Below are positions 6,510 through 16,100 of a stretch of 19,117 bases of DNA, one piece after another. This stretch comes from an uncultured Clostridia bacterium. Lineage in GTDB: Bacteria; Bacillota; Clostridia; Christensenellales; Aristaeellaceae. The stretch covers positions 1-19,117 of the forward strand of contig CALCUD010000103.1 of NCBI GenBank assembly GCA_937906775.1, written 5' to 3'. A program made the position numbers and the translations under genes. Position 1 is the stretch's first letter. Every line of letters starts with the position of its first letter. The notes beneath the pieces were generated by a model, which was not told the DNA's origin, did not search any database, and saw nothing but the letters and a program-made list of their open reading frames with translations.

Positions 6510-8398
6510 TATTTCCCGTCTCCTTCCTCCGTACGGCAATGGAGTACCGGCGGATTCGCCGCGGAATCGACTCCCTCAATGACGATATTCGCGTTCCCGG
6601 TAATTCCGTTATCAAACAGCCAGCGGCTCAGGGGATTAATCAGCAGACTTTCAACCTGGTTCCCGATCCCGCGCCCGCCGTTTGACAGATCGAAGGTAGC
6701 AGCCGCCCGCAAACTTTCATAAGCAAAGTCTTCGAACCGGATCCGGATATCCTTCTGCTCCCGCAGATTATTGATGATCTTGTTTACCTGACTTTCCAGA
6801 ATTTTATCCGCGGCATCCTTTCGGATATAATCGAAAACCACGATGTTCTCGCCGATCCGGTTCAGGATCTCCGGCCGGCCGAGTTCCAGCTTGAAATAGT
6901 CATCGATCGCCGAGCGGACGCGGTCCCGGACCTCGGGATATTCCATATCCATCGTTACATTCGGTTCACGGTTGCCAAAGGCATCCTTGACATAGATTCC
7001 GAGATTGCTTGTGAAGATAATCACAGTCTCCGAGAAATACACAGTATTCCCCTGACCGTCTGTCATCCGGCCGTCCTCCAGGATCTGCAGGAACTTATCC
7101 AGGATGGAGGAATGCGCCTTTTCAATCTCGTCAAACAACAGGATGCAGAAGGGGTTTTCCCGCACGGCGTTGGTCAGCTGGCCGCCCGCTTCATATCCGA
7201 CATATCCGGGCGGTGCGCCCATCAGTTTCTGATCGGAATGGCTCTGACTGTATTCACTCATATCAAAACGAATACAGGTACTTTCATCCCCGAACAGTTT
7301 TTCAGCCAGAGCCTTCGCCGTTTCAGTTTTACCGGTACCCGTCGGACCGGCATAAAACAGGACACCCTTGGGTTTTCCGGTGGATGAGGAACTGAGTCCG
7401 TTCATCCCGGTAACAGCGCGCTTGACAACATCCAGCGTCCGTTCCAGCGCAGCGTCCTGGCCTTTGATCCGTTTTTCAAAGTCCTGCTTCGCAGTTTTCA
7501 GGCTTTCTACACTCAGCGTACCCCAGGGATTTTCCTTGATCCCGTATTTGTACAGATCCACTACGGTACAGAGATCCCGGATCCGGATCTCCTCCTGCTT
7601 GCACAGGCGGCGCATTTCATCCAGTTCCGTAAAGGTCAGCCCTTCCGTCAGACCCACAAACTTTTCCCGGATTCGCTCCAACTCCTCCGGGTGTTCCTCA
7701 TAATAGGGCATGTCCTTCCGATAAACTTCGCCCGAGAAAAAGGTTGCAAAATTCTGTCCCAGCGTCAGGCGTTTCCGCTCTTCCCTGTCCGGCGCGTCAA
7801 GTTTCAGAATTTTGCAGACCGGATTATTCAGGTAGAACCAGGCCGGAAGATCGTTCAGTTTGTTGACCAGCAGGATCAGCAGATTCTGCTTCCTGCCCTG
7901 CGGCGTCCGGACCCAGGAGGAACTCAGTGTACTCTGGAGCAGAATATTAAAGCTGTTCACATCCTGTTGATCCATCCGCTCAGGGGTGGTGATGTAGTGA
8001 CTGGCCATTTCGAGAACCGTCACGGTGGCGGCTTTCTGCTGGCTCATCGCCCGGCGGATAATGTTCGGCGCGGTATTCGCATCGTTTCCTTTGAACTCCG
8101 CCTGAATCGCGCCGTTGCTGACCGTTGTACCCGTCATCGCGGCATATTCCGTCAGCATCTCCGGAGCAAACGGATTCACGAAGCCGATCAGATTACTGTA
8201 AAAAACGACCTGATCATACCCATTGTCCGTAAAAAATGCGTGCAGATAGCGGCTCAGGGATACAATCTCGTCACGGGAAACGGAACCCTCCACGGGATAA
8301 CGGTATTGATCCAGAACATTTCCTTCAAAAACCAGCAGCGGTTTGACGCCGCTGAAAAGTTCCATCTCCCTGTGCCACTTGGGAATCAGATTTTCCAT
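6509..8398 (-). CDS. ClpB/Hsp100-like AAA+ ATPase with degenerate first module, 629 aa
   Basis: A predicted ring-forming protein-remodelling ATPase. The second half (about 300-629) is a complete Hsp100 D2-type module: Walker A GPTGTGKT (351-358), pore loop GYVG (399-402), Walker B ILLFDEIEK (419-427), sensor 1 in IIFTSN (460-465), arginine finger in RPEILNRI (508-515) and sensor 2 region GGRGIGNQVE (574-583). The first 230 residues resemble an AAA core by strand order (LLVFEGN at 21-27, TVTVLEM at 125-131, LLILLVNK at 173-180, KILKLDAPDREER at 196-208) but lack any P-loop or DE box. There is no ClpB N-domain or coiled-coil middle domain. The ATG at 8398 follows AAGGAG. The gene sits in the CotH-DUF4956-VTC operon and overlaps the next gene by one base. 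No ClpP-binding loop was identified. Confidence 0.88.
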   Translation of the reverse strand: MENLIPKWHREMELFSGVKPLLVFEGNVLDQYRYPVEGSVSRDEIVSLSRYLHAFFTDNGYDQVVFYSNLIGFVNPFAPEMLTEYAAMTGTTVSNGAIQAEFKGNDANTAPNIIRRAMSQQKAATVTVLEMASHYITTPERMDQQDVNSFNILLQSTLSSSWVRTPQGRKQNLLILLVNKLNDLPAWFYLNNPVCKILKLDAPDREERKRLTLGQNFATFFSGEVYRKDMPYYEEHPEELERIREKFVGLTEGLTFTELDEMRRLCKQEEIRIRDLCTVVDLYKYGIKENPWGTLSVESLKTAKQDFEKRIKGQDAALERTLDVVKRAVTGMNGLSSSSTGKPKGVLFYAGPTGTGKTETAKALAEKLFGDESTCIRFDMSEYSQSHSDQKLMGAPPGYVGYEAGGQLTNAVRENPFCILLFDEIEKAHSSILDKFLQILEDGRMTDGQGNTVYFSETVIIFTSNLGIYVKDAFGNREPNVTMDMEYPEVRDRVRSAIDDYFKLELGRPEILNRIGENIVVFDYIRKDAADKILESQVNKIINNLREQKDIRIRFEDFAYESLRAAATFDLSNGGRGIGNQVESLLINPLSRWLFDNGITGNANIVIEGVDSAANPPVLHCRTEEGDGK

Positions 8399-8431
8399 GG
8401 TCCCTTTTCTCCTTCCGGCCGGCTTTCCGGG

Positions 8432-9142
8432 TTACGCTTCCAGTTCTTCAAAGCGCCGGCACCAGGTATACTTGCTGATCGCGCTCTGCAGCGCGTTCGG
8501 GCAATAGGTACTCAGCAGATCCCGGATATACGGGGGCAGCACCCGATTGTATTTGACCTCCAGGATGATCTCATTGTTATCGAACGGAGGAACCGTCGGC
8601 AGATTCGGATTGAAAAGATCCTTGCTGCGCAGGCCGCTCCTCAGCTGCTTGTCAAAGGTGATCCGTACTTCCTCCGCCGGGTGCAGATAAGCCTCGCGGA
8701 CATAGTCCACAATGACCGCCGGGCGCAGCAGATTGACGGTCATCTCCCGGTATACATCATTCAGAAGGCCGCTCCTTGTGGTCTCCAGGCCAGTCGGATC
8801 TCCCGCGATCAGTTGTTCGCACAGCAGTTTGGGGATCGTCTGGCTCCGTTTCGAGATCAGCGTGCCTATTTTCGTTTTGCACTCCATCTTGATGATCCTG
8901 TCACTGAAGTTATAGATCCGGATCCGGTATTTATCGCGGTTCTGATCACCGTCGATCTTATCGTAAAGCGCTGTATTCCAGATGGTGTCAAAATACAGGG
9001 AACGGATATGATACTCATTATACTCATCCCCGTTCGGATCACGTTCCAGCATCTGGTCCAGAATGCCTGACAGTACAAAGTACTGCATTTCATTGATGAA
9101 ATACTTCAGCTCGTGCCGCAACGGCAGCGTACTCATGGACAT
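8432..9142 (-). CDS. VTC-domain polyphosphate polymerase-like protein, 236 aa
   Basis: The protein is essentially one VTC catalytic domain, the tunnel fold that makes polyphosphate from nucleotide triphosphates in yeast Vtc4. The expected basic and acidic tunnel signatures are present in order: RHELKY (9-14), RSLYFD (47-52), KYRIR (71-75), ECK (87-89), SKR (97-99), TFD (162-164), EVKYNR (195-200) and SKY (223-225). No membrane segment is present. The first ATG at 9142 has AAAGGAG seven bases upstream; the Met at 9136 is less well spaced. It lies between DUF4956 and the AAA+ ATPase genes. Bacterial VTC-like proteins are commonly paired with DUF4956 and CotH, so the true product may be a phosphate polymer or another nucleotide-derived reaction. 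Confidence 0.88.
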   Translation of the reverse strand: MSMSTLPLRHELKYFINEMQYFVLSGILDQMLERDPNGDEYNEYHIRSLYFDTIWNTALYDKIDGDQNRDKYRIRIYNFSDRIIKMECKTKIGTLISKRSQTIPKLLCEQLIAGDPTGLETTRSGLLNDVYREMTVNLLRPAVIVDYVREAYLHPAEEVRITFDKQLRSGLRSKDLFNPNLPTVPPFDNNEIILEVKYNRVLPPYIRDLLSTYCPNALQSAISKYTWCRRFEELEA

Positions 9143-9196
9143 TTCCGTTCTCCTTTCCGGATCCGGTCCCGGAACCTGTGTTCTTCATCCGAAGGA

Positions 9197-9898
9197 TTAC
9201 GCGCCGGCTTCTGTCTGGCAGGCCACCAGCGTTGCGTCATGGACGCCTTCAATGTTCAGAACGGCGGCTACCAGATCCTGCTTGCTGTCAAGGCGGACTT
9301 CGACCGTCATTTCCGCTCCGGCGCGGGTCACCGTCTTGGAACGCAGACGGCGCTGCTTGACCGTTCTGCGAAGAAGCTGCGTAATATCCTGCTCAGCATA
9401 ATCGTCATAATGAACGACCAGCAGGTAGGCGTTCGGATTCTTCAGTTTGACAAATGTCAGCAGGAACAGGATCACACTGATGCAGAGAACGACGACCAGT
9501 GCGTGGATGAACAGCTCCGCCCCCAGCAGAATGCCCATCGTCAGCGCCCAGAACATATATGCGGTATCCATCGGATCCTTGACCGCCGTCCGGAACCGGA
9601 CAATGCTCAGTGCGCCGACCATACCCATGCTCAGGGCGATATCGCTCTTGATGCACATGACGACAGGCGTCGTGATCAGGGTCAGCATGATCAGCGTCAA
9701 CGCGAAGGACGGGCTGTAAAGGACGCCGCGATAGCAGCGCTTATAGACAAACGCGATGATCAGGCCGACAATGCAGCCCATCGCCAGTCCGATCACGATC
9801 TTCCAGGGGGTCAGATTCGCGAACTGGGCGGAAAAATAGTCGCTGATACTGGTTCCGTTGCTGATCAGGGAATTCACAGAGGCAAACGTTGGGATCAT
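9197..9898 (-). CDS. DUF4956 membrane protein, 233 aa
   Basis: This is a membrane protein of unknown activity. Predicted membrane helices lie at about residues 33-53, 63-82, 113-127 and 129-150. The conserved-looking segment GALSIVRFRTAVKDPMD (95-111) falls between helices 2 and 3. A soluble domain of about 80 residues follows (155-233, AYLLVVHYDD...), with an ACT-like alternation of strands and helices. The ribosome binding site AAAGGAGG (9914-9907) is only 2 bases from an ATG at 9904 but 8 bases from the ATG at 9898, so the latter is chosen. It starts 19 bp after the cotH-like gene. DUF4956 proteins typically neighbour VTC-domain genes, which suggests a membrane partner or channel for the product of that enzyme (inference). 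Confidence 0.86.
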   Translation of the reverse strand: MIPTFASVNSLISNGTSISDYFSAQFANLTPWKIVIGLAMGCIVGLIIAFVYKRCYRGVLYSPSFALTLIMLTLITTPVVMCIKSDIALSMGMVGALSIVRFRTAVKDPMDTAYMFWALTMGILLGAELFIHALVVVLCISVILFLLTFVKLKNPNAYLLVVHYDDYAEQDITQLLRRTVKQRRLRSKTVTRAGAEMTVEVRLDSKQDLVAAVLNIEGVHDATLVACQTEAGA

Positions 9899-9917
9899 GG
9901 TCATTTCCTCCTTTGAT

Positions 9918-12900
9918 TTACAGTACGGCGTCAGCCGGCATGATCGGCTTCTCGCCGAAATACTTCACCATATCATTGTTGCTCAGTTTAAAAGCGTCCT
10001 GAATAAACTCCCACAGATAGGTCGGACGTTTGCGTACGACATTCCGCAGCCGTTCCACACGTTTCTCCCAGTAGCGGTACGCGCCGTCGACTGTCACGGG
10101 GACCTCCGAAATGACATACTGGTCATTCTCCTCGCCCCAGCGCGCCCAGTGAAGCTCCATCTCAGGCGTGATCTGTTCCACCAGAGGTTCCAGTACGCTT
10201 AGCATGTATTCTGTCGTCAGGGTCTGGAAAACATCACCGAACTTGGTCAGGAACCTGTCGCGGTATTCAGGAACAGACAGCAGTTTTACGAAAATCGTAT
10301 TGTCGATGTTTTTTTCACCCATACCCTTTTCCTTGGTAAAGCTTTTCGGACTGTTGAACTGGGAATTATACAGTCCGTAATCCACATCGTACAGGATCCA
10401 TTTCCATTTGCCTCCGTCCTTCGCGATGCGATAGAACCGTGTATTACCGATATCGCTGTTTCCGAAGAACATTTCAAAAGCCATGTATTCAAACAGGTTG
10501 TCCGCGTCCACATTGTCGAGGATGTACTGCAGATCCTCCTCATTCTTCGCCGGGTTCCCGGCTTTGATCTTCTTGATCATGGCTTTGTAGTCTTTGTTGC
10601 TTCCGAAATTGGCGGTGCCGCTTGCCTCCAGGATCGTCATCTGATCCGCTTCCTCCAGAGACAAGCCCTCATGCTGCGCGACGAAATACCGGTCGACCCG
10701 TTCCCGAAGGTTCATATGTCCCCAGTAAGTTCCGTTCAGATAAACCGCCACTGGCTGCCACGCCTGATGCAGTACTGTCGCCCCGTAAGCGTCCATCAGG
10801 CGGCTCTGGAAACCATCCTGCAGTCGGGTCCACATGCAGTCGTTCCCGCTGTTGCGCAATACAAGGCTTTTGAATTCGGTAAAGTCGCGATCCGCGAACA
10901 GTTTCGCGGCAAACGTCTTCTTCCCGTATTTGCTCTTCGCCTTGAACTTGAAACTTTTCTGCGGCATGTCCAGGGAGAACTGGCCCATCAGGGAGAACTG
11001 GCAGCCCTGACTGATCAGGCGCGATCCGGAAGTATCATAAATCTCAATGTAGCATTCCCGGCCAACTTTTCCGAATGCTCTGTACACCGTATTCTTAAAC
11101 GGCAGTTTTCCGGGTTCCTTAACCACATTGTCACCCGTTACCAGCATGCCTGTTTCCCGGTTCCAGAGATTATCCGGGTCGGTCACAACGGAAACGACAG
11201 GCAGCGTATGATACGCGCTGATCAGATAGGTTCCCGTGATCGTATCGCTCGGCTCCAGGCCCTCTGCTGAAAAAGCGCGCGCGCGCAGAACCGTTGTGAA
11301 GTTCAGCTCCAGACGTTCGCCGCCGTAAAGGGTGGACTGCTGCGTGGGCAGAGACCCGTCCGTCGTGTAATACACCTGCGTTTTCTCGGGGATTTCCATC
11401 CCCGCATATACAGTCGTGTAGTACATACCGGGTTCAAGGGTAAAGGACGGCGTTTCAGCATATCCGGTAAATCCGCCCTCGTTGGCCTTGAAGGGAGTCG
11501 GCGTCTTATAATAAAAAAAGCCCGACATCCCATAAGTCCGGCCGTAGGAAACATCCGTCCTCATTTCCGGCAGGATCACCTTGTCCAGGACTCTGCCTTC
11601 CGGATCAGCCAGACACAGGGTTTCGCCGGCTGTCCGGTTAATCTTGAAGCTCGTATGAAGCTGGGAGACTGTATTCGCGGATGTAATTCTGTCACAAAGG
11701 ACAACCTTATACTCTCCGGCTCCGATGATCGTCCCCTGAGGGAACTGCCATTTGCGGGCACGGTCAAGCCTGTCGCTCAGACCGTATCCGGACAGATCAA
11801 CAGATCCGGAAGAAGAATTATAAAGTTCGATCCAGTCAACAAATCCGGCGTCTGCATAGGTTGCCACAGCTTCATTGCTCGCCAGGACTTCGCTGATATA
11901 AACCCCGGTGGGATTCATCGCCCGGAGATATGTATCCATCTGCTGGGCGCCGATCTTTGTGTTCGGCAGCCCGGGCGTCGCGATCTGGAAGATCTGCAGT
12001 TCATCATTTTCATTCCGGCCGTAACTGCAGTCCAGAGGAAGATTGTCGATCATGACGCGGTCAACCACATGCCCCTGACCGTCCGCAAGGATCAAAGTTT
12101 CCGATTCGGCGCTGATGCGGAAATTTGTATGCGGCACGCCGGTCGAGGTATCGATCCGGTCCTTTCCGGAACAGTAAACCAGATAATATCCGTTGGCCGG
12201 GATCACCGAGCCTTCCGGGAAACGCCATTTAAGCGGTTTACCCTCATTGTCGCTGAGCGCGTAGTTCTCAAGCGGAATATCCTTATCGGTGGAATTGTAC
12301 AGCTCGATCCAGTCGCAAAGCTCGCCGTCTTCATCCCGGGGACCCGTCATCGGATCGGCCATGATCTCGTTGATCACCACCGCACCGCTGGCGATCATCA
12401 CGCTTTCCCGGTATTTCTGATGACCTTCCGGGGTGTTTTCATACTCAGGGCTGTACCAGGTCACTTCCTTGAATCCGTCATCCGTTAACGCCCAGCTTGT
12501 GTCCGCGCTCATGATCGGATATTTGACATGATCGATCTGATAGGCATGCGGATCGTAAAGGTAGACCGTTTCACCCACGCTGGTCAGCTTGATCTTGGCA
12601 TGGAAAGGGCTTTCGGGATCGTTGTGGTTGGTTCCGTCGCAGAAGACAATAATCCGCCCGTCGGGAACAATGGACACTGAAGGAAACAGGAATTTGATCC
12701 GGTCGCTCTTATCGCTCAGGCCGACTCCGGTCAGGTCGATATTGTGATCGGTACTGTTCCAGATTTCGATCCAGTCCTTGTAATTCCCGTTTTCGTCTGT
12801 CACAGAGCAGGAATTGGCGGACATGATCTCGCTGATGACAAGCCCGTCATAGGTTCCGACGACCTTTCCGCCGACGTCCTCCGTCAGTCCGGATTCCGTC

Positions 12901-13073
12901 GCATTCGTATACGTCGCGTGGCCGAGGGGTTCCTTGGGACAGATGAGAACGATCAGCGCGATGACTGCGATGGCGATCGCAGCCAGCAAAAAGTTCATCC
13001 GGCGCTTTCTGCGGCGAAGCTTCGTGGCGCGGGAAGCCGCCCGACGTTTTCCGGACTGTTCCTTTTGTTCCAT
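9918..13073 (-). CDS. Membrane-anchored CotH kinase-family protein with three lamin-tail domains, 1051 aa
   Basis: A predicted surface protein kinase of the CotH fold. The N-terminus is very basic (1-26) followed by one hydrophobic anchor (27-44), so the rest is likely outside the membrane. Three lamin-tail-domain repeats are seen at about 78-185, 233-345 and 392-505, each with an EI/EV start, DWIE(I/L)(Y/W)NS and GLSD-type motifs. A chitobiase C-terminal-like module follows at about 545-617 (YYTTDGSLPT). The CotH domain spans about 623-950, with VYLNGTYWGHMNLRER (777-792), FFGNSDIGNTRFY (869-881) and the metal-binding ILYDVDYGL (893-901). The start is ATG 13073 with a G8 run as ribosome binding site. 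A longer in-frame start at 13130 would overlap the promoter. First gene of a five-gene operon. Bacillus CotH phosphorylates spore-coat proteins; the substrate here is unknown. Confidence 0.9.
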   Translation of the reverse strand: MEQKEQSGKRRAASRATKLRRRKRRMNFLLAAIAIAVIALIVLICPKEPLGHATYTNATESGLTEDVGGKVVGTYDGLVISEIMSANSCSVTDENGNYKDWIEIWNSTDHNIDLTGVGLSDKSDRIKFLFPSVSIVPDGRIIVFCDGTNHNDPESPFHAKIKLTSVGETVYLYDPHAYQIDHVKYPIMSADTSWALTDDGFKEVTWYSPEYENTPEGHQKYRESVMIASGAVVINEIMADPMTGPRDEDGELCDWIELYNSTDKDIPLENYALSDNEGKPLKWRFPEGSVIPANGYYLVYCSGKDRIDTSTGVPHTNFRISAESETLILADGQGHVVDRVMIDNLPLDCSYGRNENDELQIFQIATPGLPNTKIGAQQMDTYLRAMNPTGVYISEVLASNEAVATYADAGFVDWIELYNSSSGSVDLSGYGLSDRLDRARKWQFPQGTIIGAGEYKVVLCDRITSANTVSQLHTSFKINRTAGETLCLADPEGRVLDKVILPEMRTDVSYGRTYGMSGFFYYKTPTPFKANEGGFTGYAETPSFTLEPGMYYTTVYAGMEIPEKTQVYYTTDGSLPTQQSTLYGGERLELNFTTVLRARAFSAEGLEPSDTITGTYLISAYHTLPVVSVVTDPDNLWNRETGMLVTGDNVVKEPGKLPFKNTVYRAFGKVGRECYIEIYDTSGSRLISQGCQFSLMGQFSLDMPQKSFKFKAKSKYGKKTFAAKLFADRDFTEFKSLVLRNSGNDCMWTRLQDGFQSRLMDAYGATVLHQAWQPVAVYLNGTYWGHMNLRERVDRYFVAQHEGLSLEEADQMTILEASGTANFGSNKDYKAMIKKIKAGNPAKNEEDLQYILDNVDADNLFEYMAFEMFFGNSDIGNTRFYRIAKDGGKWKWILYDVDYGLYNSQFNSPKSFTKEKGMGEKNIDNTIFVKLLSVPEYRDRFLTKFGDVFQTLTTEYMLSVLEPLVEQITPEMELHWARWGEENDQYVISEVPVTVDGAYRYWEKRVERLRNVVRKRPTYLWEFIQDAFKLSNNDMVKYFGEKPIMPADAVL

Positions 13074-13079
13074 AAAGTT

Positions 13080-13087
13080 CCCCCCCC
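13080..13087 (-). promoter_or_regulatory. Ribosome binding site made of a G8 run
   Basis: On the minus strand eight consecutive G residues lie six bases before the ATG at 13073, in place of a normal AGGAGG. A run of this length is prone to slipped-strand change, which could alter spacing or strength of translation of the CotH-like gene. Confidence 0.55.
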
Positions 13088-13120
13088 TTCGCGACGGTTT
13101 CAAGTCCCAAAATCCTGAAT

Positions 13121-13149
13121 ATTTTATCACACAACGCGTGATCTTGCAA
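13121..13149 (-). promoter_or_regulatory. Promoter of the CotH-VTC-AAA operon
   Basis: Read on the minus strand: -35 TTGCAA (13149-13144, 4 of 6), 17-bp spacer, an extended TG one base before the -10, and -10 TAAAAT (13126-13121, 5 of 6). It lies in the 99-bp gap after the SNF2 gene and gives a leader of about 40 bases before the ATG at 13073. Confidence 0.7.
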
Positions 13150-13172
13150 GTTGTTCGGCCATTCTCGCCGGC

Positions 13173-16100
13173 TTACCGGAACAGATCGCGAATATCCTGT
13201 TCGCTCAGCGCGCCGGGATCTGTCTCGCCCGGAGTGATCAGCCGGTCAAACAGGGCTTTTTTCCGGAGTCCAAGTTCAACGACCTGCTCCTCAATACTTT
13301 CCCCTGTCACCAGCCGTATGACCTGAACTTTCCGGCGCTGTCCGATCCTGTGCGCCCGATCTGTCGCCTGATCCTCCGCTGCCGGATTCCACCACGGATC
13401 ATAATGTATCACCAGATCCGCGCCGACAAGATTCAGTCCGGACCCGCCGGCGCGGAGACTGATCAGGAAGATCTGCGTATCGCCCCGGTTGAACTCCTCG
13501 GTCATCTCCAGGCGCTGCCCGGCGGGGGTTTCCCCGTCAAGATACATCAGGCTGTATCCTTCCTCCTCCATTCTTGAGCGCAGAAGTTTCAGCATGGAAG
13601 TAAACTGGCTGAAGATCAGAACACGCCTGCCTTCAGCGATCAGCCCGGACAGGATTTGCATCAGCAATTCTTCTTTGCCGCTTCCGCCCCGGTAGTCCTC
13701 CAGGATCAGACCGGGATGGCAGCAGATCTGCCGGAGTTCTGTAATCGCGCTCAGGATCTCGATCCTGGCTCTCGGGGTTCCCTTTTGCTCCAGCAGCGTA
13801 GTGACCCGCGGGCGCAAACGTTCCATTGCCGCGCGGTATATTTCCCTCTGGCCGGGCGTCATTCCCGCGATCAGGGTACTTTCCATTTTTTCCGGCAGTT
13901 CCTCCAGTACGTCCTGTTTCAACCGGCGCATCAGGAACGGTTGGATCCGGCGTCGGAGATCCTCCGCGTTTTCCCCGTCCTGATACCGGCGAAGGAATGT
14001 GCTGTATCCGGGCAGATAACCCGGAAGGACAAAATCGAAAATGCTCCAGAGTTCCCCGATGCCGTTTTCCATCGGAGTCCCGGTAAGTGCGAACCGCGTA
14101 TCGGCACGGATCTGCTTGACCGCGACGGCTGCCACGCTTCCGGCGTTTTTGATGCTCTGCGCTTCGTCCAGAACGGCAAACCGGAAAGCGATTTCCTTCA
14201 GCAATCCGATATCGCGCCGGATCAGCGGATAGCTTGTGATCAGAACATCAACGTCCCCATGTTCCGAAACATGGCTGATCAAACGTTCCCGCTGGATTGC
14301 CGTACCGGAAAGGACTGCCGCGCTGAGTTCCGGTGCGAAACGGTTCAGCTCGTACAGCCAGTTGTAGAGCAGCGAGGTTGGAGCGACGATCAGTGAGGTC
14401 TGCCCGGGAGCACGGGTCGCGCGTAAGAGCGCGATCATCTGAACCGTTTTCCCCAGACCCATATCATCAGCCAGAACCCCGCCCATGTGCAGTCTGTCCA
14501 GCCCGTAAAGCCAGCGATAGCCGCGTTCCTGATAATCCCGAAGCATCATACCGGCCGGGATATCCGGCACGGTGTCCGTATCCTCCGAGCTTCCCGGAAG
14601 ATCATCCGCGGACATACGTACACCGGCATTCTCCAGCATTCCTTTCAGGTAGAACATCCTGTAATTCCGGAGAACCAGCGCATCGCGATTCAGCTCATTT
14701 CCGTCCCGGAGAGCGGCTTCATAAACGTTTTCCGCTGCTTCGGTCCATTCATCCAGCCCGGAAAGATCCAGAAAAGCGCCGTTTTTCAGTCTGAAATAAT
14801 CTTTCTTCCGGGTCAGCGCCTCCATCAGTTCCAGGACTTCCCCGATCGGCTCCCCGTCTGCTTCCAGCGTCAGTTTCAGCTGATCGCCGTCCATCCGGAT
14901 ACTGCCGCTCAGATTCGGACGGCGGGGAGACATTTTCCGGAACTCGATACTTGGATAAATATCACAGATCTCCTGAAGCCGCGCCACATCGTCACGGAAG
15001 AATCGGAACAGATTATCCTGTCCGCTGAGCCGGATATTCTCCCTTGTGACCCGGAACCCGGCACCCGCAAGGATGTCCAGAACCTCGTATTCCGCTTCCG
15101 CGTCCCGCAGAAGCAACTTTTCCCCTTTTTCCAGCGTGATTTTCTCGTTTACCGGTTCAAAAGGATTCAGGGTGATATCCCCATAACGGAACAATACCCG
15201 CGCGACGATGCTGTCCCCGTCTCTGTCCAGATAGACCTCTGTCTTCAGATTCCGCCGTACAAGCCGTTCCCGCAGACTCCTGCTCAGTTCCACCGATCCG
15301 CGCAGTTTCAGATACGGCAAAAGTTCGCCGATCACCCGTTCCGTTTCTTTCAGCGGATATTCCATCAGGCATTTCCCGTCATACTGCCGCGCATAGAGCA
15401 GGCGCGCAAGCCCGGCCTGATGTTTCGGAACGGCTATGACATTTTTCCCCAGAAATACATAGGTGCAGTTCTCCGTTATCGGGATCAGTTCCGCATTGAT
15501 CTTGGCGTTGACTATCAGACCGCGAGGCATCAGATTCATTTCAAACCGCAAAGGAAGCTCTGTTTCACGGATCCCGTGGCAGATCACGATCTCTCCGGCA
15601 CTGTTCATGATGCGAAATCGCGTATCCTTCATCATTGACATAAGCTCTTCAACATAAATTTCCGGCAACCGGATCAGACGCGCGTTCGCACCGCTGTCAT
15701 GTGTTTCACCGTTGTTCCGCGCGGCGAAAAAGCGTCGGAACGGATCCAGCAAACGTTCATCTTCCTGTGTGAACCGCATCCGGTCCGGTTGTAAAACGAA
15801 TCCCTTTCCGAATGCCAGTTCCTCTCCGCCGTCAAGTTTTTCAAGGAATTGACAGATATCTCTGACTACATAGAATTTTTGTTCTCCCACACGCAGTCCG
15901 AGGCGAATTCCCTGACCCGGACAGGTTGGAAGAACGAGTGTCAATTCCAGTCGCAGATTCGGCTCCGCGGGCATGGATTGAAAAACGAGTTCGTCAAGAT
16001 AAGCCGCTACAGTCGGTGCATTCCGTTTCAGCATCAATTCCGGAACGCCGTTTCTTTCCGCAGTCAGAAACACGGCAACAGCATGCCGGCAGCAGCCTCT

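Noticed and set aside
7691..9070. Long open frame of 459 codons on the plus strand
   Set aside because: It lies antisense to the AAA+ ATPase and VTC genes, has low-quality composition and no matching ribosome binding site; it is a shadow of high-quality minus-strand genes.
13074..13130. N-terminal extension of the CotH-like protein to 13130
   Set aside because: The added codons would lie over the -10 region and leader of the operon promoter, while the G8 run and basic-then-hydrophobic anchor fit a start at 13073.
14487..15638. Open frame of 383 codons on the plus strand
   Set aside because: It is wholly antisense to the SNF2 helicase, whose domains and motifs are intact across the region.
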